This document shows positions 1 through 6,681 of a stretch of DNA of 12,021 nucleotides, one piece after another; positions within the stretch are counted from its first letter, which is position 1, and each line of letters opens with the position of its first letter. The DNA is from an uncultured Gammaproteobacteria bacterium. Lineage in GTDB: Bacteria > Pseudomonadota > Gammaproteobacteria > Ga0077536. The stretch spans positions 1-12,021 of the forward strand of contig CAIPNE010000629.1 of NCBI GenBank assembly GCA_903866355.1, written 5' to 3'. A program made the position numbers and the translations under genes. The notes beneath the pieces are model-generated. The model had not been told where the DNA came from and did not search any database. It saw nothing but the letters and a program-made list of their open reading frames with translations.

Positions 1-1
1 C

Positions 2-190
2 AATTCCATTGCCGACTATATCTACGTGCTGGCTGGAGCCAAAATTGTAGGGGCAGGAACGCCTGCAGAATTGCGTGCATCCACCTCCCCGATGGTCCGA
101 CAATTCATGGGTGGGCTGTCGGATGGACCGGTTCCATTTCACTTTCCGGCACGCGCTTACCTCGAAGATCTGCTGGAGCCAATCCCATGA
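2..190 (+). CDS. mlaF: MlaF, phospholipid ABC transporter ATP-binding protein (3' end only)
   Basis: The open frame entering from the left edge encodes the last 62 residues of an ABC ATPase and stops at TGA 188-190. Visible pieces are a late nucleotide-binding-domain strand (YIYVLAGAKIVGAGTP), the usual EELRAS-like helix, and a tail containing RQFMGGLSDGPVPFHFPA, which is characteristic of MlaF rather than of generic ABC ATPases. Walker A, the signature motif and Walker B lie outside the window. MlaF is the cytoplasmic ATPase that drives the MlaFEDB inner-membrane complex, which moves phospholipids between the inner membrane and MlaC. In E. coli the C-terminal tail contacts MlaB, and the equivalent tail is present here. 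The stop overlaps the mlaE start as ATGA, which indicates translational coupling. The assignment is secure because of the following mlaEDCB genes. Confidence 0.93.
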   Translation, partial: NSIADYIYVLAGAKIVGAGTPAELRASTSPMVRQFMGGLSDGPVPFHFPARAYLEDLLEPIP

Positions 191-966
191 CCGGCCTCTT
201 GGTGGGTTTGGGGCGCGCAAGCTTAAGCGTGTTCGAGCGACTGGGGCGTGGGCATCTGTTTTTGTTACGAATCCTGTTAGGACTGGCGGCGCTGGTCCGG
301 CGACCGCGTTTGCTGGTCGTCCAAGTCTGGTCGGTCGGCGTGCAATCGCTGCTGATTATCGTCGTCGCGGGCACCTTCGTCGGTATGGTCCTCGCCCTCC
401 AAGGCTACAACACGCTGATAACCTTTGGTGCCGAGCAATCTCTAGGCGTCGTGGTGGCTAAATCGCTGTTACGGGAACTCGGGCCCGTGATCGCCGCCCT
501 GCTATTCGCCGGGCGCGCTGGCTCGGCCCTCACGGCCGAGATTGGCTTCATGAAAGCGACCGAGCAGCTCAGTGCGATGGAAATGATGGCGGTGGATCCG
601 GTGCGCAGAATCGTCGTGCCGCGGTTCGTCGCGGGCATAATCTCCATGCCTCTGCTTGCCGCCATTTTTACCGCCGTCGGCGTTTTGGGTGGGCATTTCT
701 GTGGCGTAGGCCTGCTGGGGGTGGACGAAGGGGCGTTTTGGTCGCAAATGCAAGCCAAAGTCACGCTGTTAGACGACGTGGTGAACGGCGTGATGATCAA
801 AAGCTTGGCCTTTGGCTTCGTGGTGAGTTGGATCGCTGTTTTTGAGGGCTATGATGCCGTGCCAACTTCCGAAGGGGTAAGTGCCGCCACCACCCGTACT
901 GTGGTGCACTCCTCTTTAGCGATATTGGCGCTGGATTTTATTTTGACCGGACTGATGTTTAACTGA
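187..966 (+). CDS. mlaE: MlaE, phospholipid transporter permease
   Basis: This is a full-length 259-residue MlaE/YrbE permease, close to the E. coli length of about 260. An amphipathic N-terminal region (about 10-40) is followed by hydrophobic membrane segments near 50-73, 87-119, 143-177, 202-222 and 239-258. The family hallmark ELGPVIAALLFAGRAGSA lies at 97-114. The cytoplasmic coupling segment ATEQLSAMEMMAVDPVRR (124-141) is the expected docking site for the MlaF ATPase. Two MlaE copies form the membrane core of the MlaFEDB complex and hold lipid in a central cavity. The ATG at 187 overlaps the mlaF stop by four bases, and mlaD follows after 7 bases, so the gene sits inside one operon. Nothing in the sequence looks damaged. 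Confidence 0.96.
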   Translation: MTGLLVGLGRASLSVFERLGRGHLFLLRILLGLAALVRRPRLLVVQVWSVGVQSLLIIVVAGTFVGMVLALQGYNTLITFGAEQSLGVVVAKSLLRELGPVIAALLFAGRAGSALTAEIGFMKATEQLSAMEMMAVDPVRRIVVPRFVAGIISMPLLAAIFTAVGVLGGHFCGVGLLGVDEGAFWSQMQAKVTLLDDVVNGVMIKSLAFGFVVSWIAVFEGYDAVPTSEGVSAATTRTVVHSSLAILALDFILTGLMFN

Positions 967-973
967 GAGCGCG

Positions 974-1453
974 ATGAAAGACCCCCGATTAATGGAAATT
1001 TCCGTGGGCGCATTCGTGGCAATAGGGCTAGCTGCTCTGCTGTTACTGGCCCTCAAAGTGGCCAACTTAGCCCAATTCTCCCCGCCTCCTGGTTATGAGG
1101 TGAAGGCCTACTTCGACAACATTGGCGGCCTACAAGTACGATCGCCGGTCAAAATGGGCGGCGTGTTGGTGGGACGAATCACGAACATTGGGTTCGATTC
1201 AAAACGCTTTCAGGCGGTAGTGACGCTACGCATCAGCCAGATTTATAACAGCATTCCGGCGGACACCGCTGCCAATATCTATACTGCAGGTCTACTTGGC
1301 GAACAGTACGTTGGACTAGAAGCCGGAGGGGACGACACCAGCTTAGTGGCCGGCGACGAAATCACGATTACACAGTCCGCAGTAGTTTTGGAGAAAATCA
1401 TTCAGGAATTTCTCTATAGCAAGACAACTAAATCTGCCAGCCCAGGGTCCTGA
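974..1453 (+). CDS. mlaD: MlaD, MCE-domain phospholipid-binding protein
   Basis: This 159-residue protein is anchored by one N-terminal transmembrane helix (about 9-29, no cleavage site) and projects a single MCE domain (about 42-118) into the periplasm. Family features include YFDNIGGLQVRSPVKMGGV (46-64) and GLLGEQYVGLEAGG (106-119). A hydrophobic helix near 136-149 (AVVLEKIIQEFLYS) matches the segment that lines the hexamer pore in E. coli MlaD. MlaD forms a hexameric ring on MlaE and exchanges phospholipid with MlaC. It is shorter than E. coli MlaD (about 183 residues) because little follows the pore helix. It lies 7 bases after mlaE and 2 bases before mlaC, consistent with one transcript. 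Confidence 0.95.
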   Translation: MKDPRLMEISVGAFVAIGLAALLLLALKVANLAQFSPPPGYEVKAYFDNIGGLQVRSPVKMGGVLVGRITNIGFDSKRFQAVVTLRISQIYNSIPADTAANIYTAGLLGEQYVGLEAGGDDTSLVAGDEITITQSAVVLEKIIQEFLYSKTTKSASPGS

Positions 1454-1455
1454 AC

Positions 1456-2142
1456 ATGCAGCCTATCCAAGCCGTGTTACCCCTCGGTGGGCCACAACGG
1501 GTCAGACTTCTTCCCGCAGTGAGCACTTGGCTGTGTCACTGGCTATTGGCGCTGCTGTTAGTCGCCGGATCGTCGGGCTTACGGGCAGACGACGAATCAC
1601 CGGCCCAAACGCTCGTGCGCACCACCGCCACCGCCGTATTGGAACGTCTACGCGCCGAGAGCGACGTCATTGCCGCCAACCCGGCTCGCCTCAACGAAAT
1701 TGCCCAGGAAACGGTGCTGCCGCACTTTGATTTTCCACGCATGTCGCAACGGGTGTTAGGCATTCACTGGCGTCAGGCAACCGCTGACCAACGCGCACGA
1801 TTCCTGTCTGAATTCACCACCTTACTGGTTCGCACCTACGCGCACGCCATCTACGACTACCGAGAATCAGCGGTCAAAGTACTGCCCGCGCGTGATTTGG
1901 GGCCCGGTACGCAGCGCGTGCGCACGGAGGTTTATCGGGGGAATGACGTGCGTCCGCTGCAGGTAGATTACGATGTGCATAGCGTCGCGAATGACTGGAA
2001 AGTGGTGGATGTCGCCATCAGCGGTATTAGTCTGGTCGTGAGTTATCGCGCCGGGTTCAATGCCGATATTGGAAAGTTAGGGATGGATGGGCTGATTGCC
2101 CAAATTGCCGAACACAACGCCCAAAAAGCTGGGAGCGGTTAA
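1456..2142 (+). CDS. mlaC: MlaC, periplasmic phospholipid-binding shuttle
   Basis: This 228-residue protein is of the Tol-Tol-Ttg2/MlaC family. It ferries phospholipid across the periplasm between the MlaA-porin complex in the outer membrane and MlaFEDB in the inner membrane. A Sec signal is visible: a basic stretch (R15, R17), a hydrophobic core at about 25-37 (WLCHWLLALLLVA), and a likely cleavage after LRA at residue 44, just before DDESP. The n-region is unusually long for a signal peptide. No Met occurs near the core to offer a shorter start, so I keep the ATG at 1456. The mature domain shows the family motif QETVLPHFDFPRMSQRVLG (around 79-97) and the C-terminal NDWKVVDVAISGISLV segment. 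It starts 2 bases after the mlaD stop, so it is very likely translationally coupled. Confidence 0.95.
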   Translation: MQPIQAVLPLGGPQRVRLLPAVSTWLCHWLLALLLVAGSSGLRADDESPAQTLVRTTATAVLERLRAESDVIAANPARLNEIAQETVLPHFDFPRMSQRVLGIHWRQATADQRARFLSEFTTLLVRTYAHAIYDYRESAVKVLPARDLGPGTQRVRTEVYRGNDVRPLQVDYDVHSVANDWKVVDVAISGISLVVSYRAGFNADIGKLGMDGLIAQIAEHNAQKAGSG

Positions 2143-2152
2143 TTCGTAGATT

Positions 2153-2464
2153 ATGGACACCAGCAGCACGCTTACGGTAACGACCGAGCCCGACGGCACA
2201 CTGGCTTTACAGGGTCCGATGAACTTCGACACCGTGCGCGCAGCGCTTGCCCAAACCACCTCGGTGTTGGCGTCAGCGGTCCATCCTTGCATCGACCTTT
2301 CGGGAATTACTCGCACCGATAGCGCGGGCTTGGCGCTCTTGGTGGAATGGGTAAAGTGCGCACGCGCCAAGAAGCAGCCCCTTGCGCTGCGCGGGGTACC
2401 CAGCCAGTTAGCCGCACTCGCGGCCGCCTGCGGCGTAACGTCACTGTTGAACGATCCCACTTAG
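2153..2464 (+). CDS. mlaB: MlaB, STAS-domain subunit of the Mla transporter
   Basis: This 103-residue single STAS-domain protein is the last gene of the mla operon. The STAS signature is IDLSGITRTDSAGLALL (47-63), with S57 in the position usually occupied by Ser or Thr in this fold. In E. coli MlaB a Thr in this loop is needed for function, and S57 probably corresponds to it. MlaB binds MlaF on the cytoplasmic side and stabilises the ATPase dimer. No signal peptide or membrane segment is visible, as expected. The gene starts 10 bases after mlaC. It ends 27 bases from the converging opgH stop, so nothing follows in this operon; the yrbG, murA or bolA neighbours seen in some gammaproteobacteria are absent on this side. 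Confidence 0.92.
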   Translation: MDTSSTLTVTTEPDGTLALQGPMNFDTVRAALAQTTSVLASAVHPCIDLSGITRTDSAGLALLVEWVKCARAKKQPLALRGVPSQLAALAAACGVTSLLNDPT

Positions 2465-2489
2465 ACACTGAGCACCGGCGCGTCTGCAC

Positions 2490-2506
2490 GGCTACACTCG
2501 GTAGCC
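2490..2506. other. Small inverted repeat at the mlaB/opgH convergent junction
   Basis: A perfect 6-base inverted repeat, GGCTAC and GTAGCC around a 5-base loop, spans the opgH stop codon and lies 26 bases after the mlaB stop. It could form a short hairpin in transcripts from either side. Neither strand has a T-run after it, so it is not a classical intrinsic terminator. No better terminator candidate is visible in the 27-base gap between the two converging genes. It could be chance. Confidence 0.25.
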
Positions 2507-4960
2507 ACCGATACGTCGCCGCAAATAGTGAATCGCTATGCTATCGGCCAGCGCCGCTGCTTGCAGCCGGCGGTCGAACCTACCGGTCAATTCCTCGCTG
2601 TGCCGAATGGTTTGGGCTCGATACCGGGCCAGCGTCATCGCATCGGTGGGCTCGGCAGGACGGTGCTGGGACAGCAACGCGAGATGCAGGCTGCCGACGA
2701 CAAGCTCACGAGTAACCCGTTCAAGCCCGCTCCCGACTTCGATGTCCACACCTTCCGGCGAGTCAGCCAGCAGCGCAAGCGGCGTGGTTTCCTCCGGAAT
2801 AACGAACAGCCCGTTTCGACGAGCCGCTAATCCCAACGACAGACGCGCGCCCACCCACGACATCGGCGCGGCGATTACCATGCCCAGCAAAGCCGGGAGC
2901 ATCCACGCCAATAACGCGGGGTACACGGCCCACGCGGTAACGCCCAATAGCAACCCAACGACCATATGACCCCGATGATGCTGCCAACAATCGGCAAATG
3001 GCATTCCACGATCATCACGAGTCTGGGTTTTCCAGCCGCTATCCCGTCCCAGCAGAACATCGAAGACAAACCGGCTTTGCAGCAGCATTTGCACTGGCGC
3101 AATGAGCGCCGAGAAAAAAGTCTCAGCCAACACACTGCGTAGCGCGGGACCCCGCCCCCCGAATCCATTGGCACCATCTGGCCCTAACGCCACGCTCAGC
3201 CATCCCAGAAATTTGGGTAAGAGCAGCACTAACATTGTTGCCCCAAACAAACGCGCCGCCAGTTCGGAATCGATGACTTGCCACACAGGATAGGGCGTAC
3301 GGTCAGGGAAAAAATAAATCGGCAGCTGGAAACTGCCCTGTAGCGCCGCGCCAATGCCGACCAGCAAAAAGAGCAACCACAGCGGGGAAGCCAAGTACGA
3401 CATGATGCCGGACCATAAGTGGAAGCGGCTCAAGGGATGCAGACCGGCCGTGCCCAGCAGTGCCAAGTGTTGCAGATTGCCCTGACACCAACGCCGATCA
3501 CGCATCGCGTGGTCGAGCAAAGAAGGGGGCGATTCTTCGTAGCTACCACCCAGTTCGGTGAGCAGATGTGACTGCCAACCGGCGCGCCGCATTAACGCGG
3601 CTTCGACGAAATCGTGGCTTAAAATATGCCCGCCAAAAGGCGCCTTCCCCGGTAGCACCGGCATGCCAGCGTGAGCAGCAAAGGCGCGCACGCGAATCAT
3701 CGCATTGTGGCCCCAATAATTGCTGTCGCCGCCGTACCACCAGGCAAAACCCCGCGCGAGCACGGGACCATACATCGCTGCCGCAAATTGTTGGGCGCGC
3801 GCAAACAGCGTGTTGCGATTCACCAACCTCGGCACAGTCTGCAGAATGCCGACGGTCGGGTTACTGTCCATCAACCGCGCTAACATCAGCACGGTTTCAC
3901 CGCTCATGACGCTGTCGGCATCGAGCACCAACATGTTTTCGTAACGCGCTCCCCAACGCTCGCAAAAATCAGCGATATTCCCGGACTTTCGCGCAGTATT
4001 TTCGAACCGCCGTCGATAAAACAATCGCCCAGTTGCGCCTAATCGGCGGCGCAAAGCATCCCATTCAATTTCCTCCGCAACCCAACTGTCGGGGTTGGTT
4101 GAGTCACTCAGAACGAAAAAATCGAAACTCGCTAGGACTTCTTGATCGCGCAACGAGCGATAGATTTTTTCGACAGCCGCCATCACCCGGCGTGGTTCTT
4201 CGTTGTAGGTCGGCATGAGGATCGCGGTGCGCGTGTCTAGCGGCAATTCCAACGGTCGAGGATCAGCCAAACCCAGCGGGTGGCGGGGCCGTAACCCACT
4301 CCAAAGACCGGCCAACGAACTGCAAAAAGTCAGCGCTATCCAGACAAAATTGGCGACAAAAAGTCCCATAAGTAAGACTTCAATCGCACTGATGCCACCC
4401 GGCGAAAAAACCCGCCCAAGCTCAATCGTAGCGCGCACAGTGAGCGCCAACGTGCCACCAAACACCGCGACCCGCCGCCAGATCAAGGGCTTTGGGGTAA
4501 GGGGATTTACCGCCAAGCCGGGCGCCGTGTGGAGGGATTGCACCGGCATCATCAGGGGCTCGTCGGGCGGCAGAGATAGTGGTAGCGCATCGCGCAGCGC
4601 GCTGTGCAGCGCGGCCGGCGCATTGGGAGAGAGCAAAGCGCGCGGCCAATGTTGTCCAATCTGCAGATTCAGCAACGCCGTCCGACGCGTATAGACGTCG
4701 ACGGGCTGCCCAAGCCCTAGGGCATTGGTAGCCACCAAGGTCCAACGATCTAGCCGACGGCGGACATAACGCAACGCTAGGTCCGCATCCATCCGTGTCG
4801 GCATATCGGCAAAAAGCGTGGTCATAAGCTCATCTAAAGCCGCATCGTCGGTATAACCTAACGGCAGAAAAAAATTCCTCAGGAGTTTCTCCACCGCCAA
4901 ACGTTGGCGCGGTGCTAAACCCTCGGAAGGCGCATTAAGTGCCGAGCTCAGAGCGTCCAT
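2492..4960 (-). CDS. opgH: OpgH/MdoH, glucans biosynthesis glucosyltransferase
   Basis: This large inner-membrane family 2 glycosyltransferase builds the beta-1,2-linked glucose backbone of osmoregulated periplasmic glucans from UDP-glucose. From the ATG at 4960 it has 822 residues, close to E. coli OpgH (847). A soluble N-terminal region (about 1-160) precedes two membrane segments (about 163-181 and 192-216). The cytoplasmic catalytic domain follows, with MPTYNEEP (250-257), LSDST including D286, LDADS including D347 and D349, SHDFVE (448-453) and the QxxRW-type MRDRRWCQGN (486-495). More membrane segments lie near 515-541, 568-589, 610-632 and 666-708. The frame is open back to an ATG at 5014, but that start would overlap opgG by 47 bases. 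The ATG at 4960 begins 7 bases after the opgG stop and is preferred. In E. coli the N-terminal region also binds FtsZ; whether that holds here is unknown. Confidence 0.96.
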   Translation of the reverse strand: MDALSSALNAPSEGLAPRQRLAVEKLLRNFFLPLGYTDDAALDELMTTLFADMPTRMDADLALRYVRRRLDRWTLVATNALGLGQPVDVYTRRTALLNLQIGQHWPRALLSPNAPAALHSALRDALPLSLPPDEPLMMPVQSLHTAPGLAVNPLTPKPLIWRRVAVFGGTLALTVRATIELGRVFSPGGISAIEVLLMGLFVANFVWIALTFCSSLAGLWSGLRPRHPLGLADPRPLELPLDTRTAILMPTYNEEPRRVMAAVEKIYRSLRDQEVLASFDFFVLSDSTNPDSWVAEEIEWDALRRRLGATGRLFYRRRFENTARKSGNIADFCERWGARYENMLVLDADSVMSGETVLMLARLMDSNPTVGILQTVPRLVNRNTLFARAQQFAAAMYGPVLARGFAWWYGGDSNYWGHNAMIRVRAFAAHAGMPVLPGKAPFGGHILSHDFVEAALMRRAGWQSHLLTELGGSYEESPPSLLDHAMRDRRWCQGNLQHLALLGTAGLHPLSRFHLWSGIMSYLASPLWLLFLLVGIGAALQGSFQLPIYFFPDRTPYPVWQVIDSELAARLFGATMLVLLLPKFLGWLSVALGPDGANGFGGRGPALRSVLAETFFSALIAPVQMLLQSRFVFDVLLGRDSGWKTQTRDDRGMPFADCWQHHRGHMVVGLLLGVTAWAVYPALLAWMLPALLGMVIAAPMSWVGARLSLGLAARRNGLFVIPEETTPLALLADSPEGVDIEVGSGLERVTRELVVGSLHLALLSQHRPAEPTDAMTLARYRAQTIRHSEELTGRFDRRLQAAALADSIAIHYLRRRIGGYRV

Positions 4961-4967
4961 ATTCAAC

Positions 4968-6515
4968 TCAGGCCGTCCACTGATAACACCAGATTTCAGT
5001 GATGGCCTGAGCATTCGCCATCAGGACGCAACGCAGTTCGATGGGATCATCGCCCTCGGGTAGCAGCTCAAAGGTGGTTCGCCAGAGCCCTCGGGCCGAA
5101 TCCCATTGCGTAGTCGCCGTGGAGAGTTGACCGCGAGAAGTAAACAGGTTGGCTTTCACGGGAGCGGTGAGATCGCGCAGCGCGTCGCCACCAAAATCGA
5201 CAATAAATAATCGGGCCCGTTCCTGACTGCCGCGGCCAATCCGCGTACTGACCACGCTACCCAGCCGATCACTGGCCACCGGCACTTCCCGACACCAGTG
5301 CAGTCGATAAGTTGCTTGCCATTCGCTCCCCGCAGCCAGCGGGTCCTTAGGCCGCCAAAAAGCAACGATGTTGTCATTGCTCTCTTGGTCACTGGGGATT
5401 TCTATCAGTGTCACAGCACCCGCCCCCCAATCGCCGACGGGTTCTACCCACGCGCTGGGACGATTCTCGTAATGAGATTCGGCGTCTTCATAGCTTTCAA
5501 AACGCCGGTTGCGCTGGAGCAGTCCAAACCCTTTAGGGTTGTGATCCACGAAATAGCTCACTCGTAAACGCCGCGGGTTGACCAACGGACGCCACAACCA
5601 CTCGCCACCGCCGTTCCATACGAGCAGTCCGTCGGAGTCGTGGACCTCTTCGCGATAGTCATCGACGCCTTGGCGATCGTTGGCAGCAAAGAAAAACATG
5701 CTTGTCAGGGGCGCAATTCCGACGGTTTCCATCACCCGGCGGGTATACAACGTGAGGTTCACATCGACGATCGTCGCGTCACCTGGCCGCACGGTAAAGG
5801 TATAAACCCCGGTGCAACTGCGACTATCGAGCAATGCGTGCAATACAACGGAGTTCGCGTCGACGGGACGCTCGAGGTAGAACTCCGAGAAAAAAGGAAA
5901 TTCCTCGCCTTGTTCAGAGGCCGTGCCAATGGCCAAGCCCCGAGCCGAAAGCCCGTAACCCATGTTGCGCCCCAACGCGCGGAAGTAGCTGCCGCCCAGG
6001 AAGGAAATCAGTTCGTCCAGATAGCTCGCCGTGTTAAGTGCGTAGTGAATTCGCACGCCCGCGAAGCCATCGGTTTTTTCGAACGCGCCGGGATCCAGCC
6101 GGTTACCACCGAAATCAAATAAGGACGGCGCGTAGCGAACTTCACGCGCTTGATCGTCAGTGACATCAAAAACGCGAACGGCAGTTTTGTAATAGAAGCC
6201 CGGATGAAAAAATTGGGCGGTGAAGGGAGCTTCGCCGAGCCAGAGGGCGTCTTGTGGCCGGTAACGGATATCGTGATATTGCTTGCCGGTCAGATCTCGC
6301 AGGGCCGCAGAAACACTACTGGGAGGAGCCTGAAACGGCTTTTCGGCCAATGCCTTAGCGCGCTTCCTGAGCACGTCGAGGGTGAACGGCTTGGGCTCCG
6401 AGAACAGCGGTGTAGCATCCGCATGGAGAGCCGGTAACAGGCCTGCTAGCGCGGCCAGACGGCTCAGAAACGCACGTCGGGACATCGCCGGAATGGCGGC
6501 AGATAAAGTAGACAT
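4968..6515 (-). CDS. opgG: OpgG/OpgD-family periplasmic glucan biosynthesis protein with Tat signal
   Basis: This 515-residue periplasmic protein of the MdoG family covers the full family length (E. coli OpgG 511, OpgD 551). The N-terminus carries a twin-arginine motif, SRRAFLSR (12-19), a mildly hydrophobic core (about 20-31) and an AxA site at 32-34, so it is probably folded before Tat export, as OpgD is. Family landmarks include SYFRALG (176-182), GYGLSARGLAI (187-197), GEEFP (203-207), GIAPLTSMF (266-274), VHDSDGL (291-297), NPKGFGLLQR (326-335) and ESNDNIVAFW (378-387). E. coli OpgD is reported as a beta-1,2-glucanase (GH186); D293/D295 and D381 are plausible counterparts of its catalytic acids, from memory of the family and not aligned here. 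It lies directly upstream of opgH. A second ATG at 6485 (residue 11) would still keep the RR motif; neither start has a strong Shine-Dalgarno. OpgD is the alternative name. Confidence 0.92.
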   Translation of the reverse strand: MSTLSAAIPAMSRRAFLSRLAALAGLLPALHADATPLFSEPKPFTLDVLRKRAKALAEKPFQAPPSSVSAALRDLTGKQYHDIRYRPQDALWLGEAPFTAQFFHPGFYYKTAVRVFDVTDDQAREVRYAPSLFDFGGNRLDPGAFEKTDGFAGVRIHYALNTASYLDELISFLGGSYFRALGRNMGYGLSARGLAIGTASEQGEEFPFFSEFYLERPVDANSVVLHALLDSRSCTGVYTFTVRPGDATIVDVNLTLYTRRVMETVGIAPLTSMFFFAANDRQGVDDYREEVHDSDGLLVWNGGGEWLWRPLVNPRRLRVSYFVDHNPKGFGLLQRNRRFESYEDAESHYENRPSAWVEPVGDWGAGAVTLIEIPSDQESNDNIVAFWRPKDPLAAGSEWQATYRLHWCREVPVASDRLGSVVSTRIGRGSQERARLFIVDFGGDALRDLTAPVKANLFTSRGQLSTATTQWDSARGLWRTTFELLPEGDDPIELRCVLMANAQAITEIWCYQWTA

Positions 6516-6549
6516 GTCGATCTAACGGGTGCTCTTTGGGACTCGGCAA

Positions 6550-6580
6550 ACTATATAGATAAAATTGCTGCGCTGCCGAA
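6550..6580 (-). promoter_or_regulatory. Weak promoter candidate for opgGH
   Basis: On the minus strand a TATAGT hexamer (6550-6555) differs from the sigma-70 -10 consensus at one position. Transcription would start about 28 bases before the opgG ATG. The only -35-like hexamer in range is TTCGGC (6575-6580), a poor match at a 19-base spacer. The spot is sensible, in the only gap between the protease and opgG and downstream of the hairpin at 6644-6672, but the match alone is weak. Confidence 0.22.
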
Positions 6581-6643
6581 TTTCGCGCGTCCCAGCATTT
6601 TCGACTGCCGCGAATGAATCGTCGCTGAACTCGCCCTAAGGGT

Positions 6644-6672
6644 CTGCGGGCGGGCGACCTTACCGCCCACAG
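6644..6672 (-). terminator. GC-rich hairpin downstream of the protease gene
   Basis: Two 10-base arms, CTGCGGGCGG (6644-6653) and CCGCCCACAG (6663-6672), flank a 9-base loop and lie 9 bases past the protease stop. Read on the minus strand every arm position pairs, one of them as a G-U wobble. On the plus strand the same position is a C-A mismatch. The structure therefore favours RNA made in the direction of the protease gene. No U-run follows, so it is either a non-canonical terminator or a stabilising 3' structure. Confidence 0.4.
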
Positions 6673-6681
6673 GCCCCCGTA

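Noticed and set aside
216..240. A CTTAAG hexamer in mlaE as a second regulator box
   Set aside because: Only one half-site is present; the bases five further on do not form a second CTTAAG, and it lies inside coding sequence.
4215..4694. A 159-codon plus-strand open frame lying inside opgH
   Set aside because: It is antisense to the conserved OpgH coding sequence, has no recognisable domain and no ribosome binding site, and is explained by the GC-rich codon use of the real gene.
4961..5014. The upstream opgH start at 5014
   Set aside because: It would overlap opgG by 47 bases. The ATG at 4960 follows the opgG stop by 7 bases, the common coupled arrangement.
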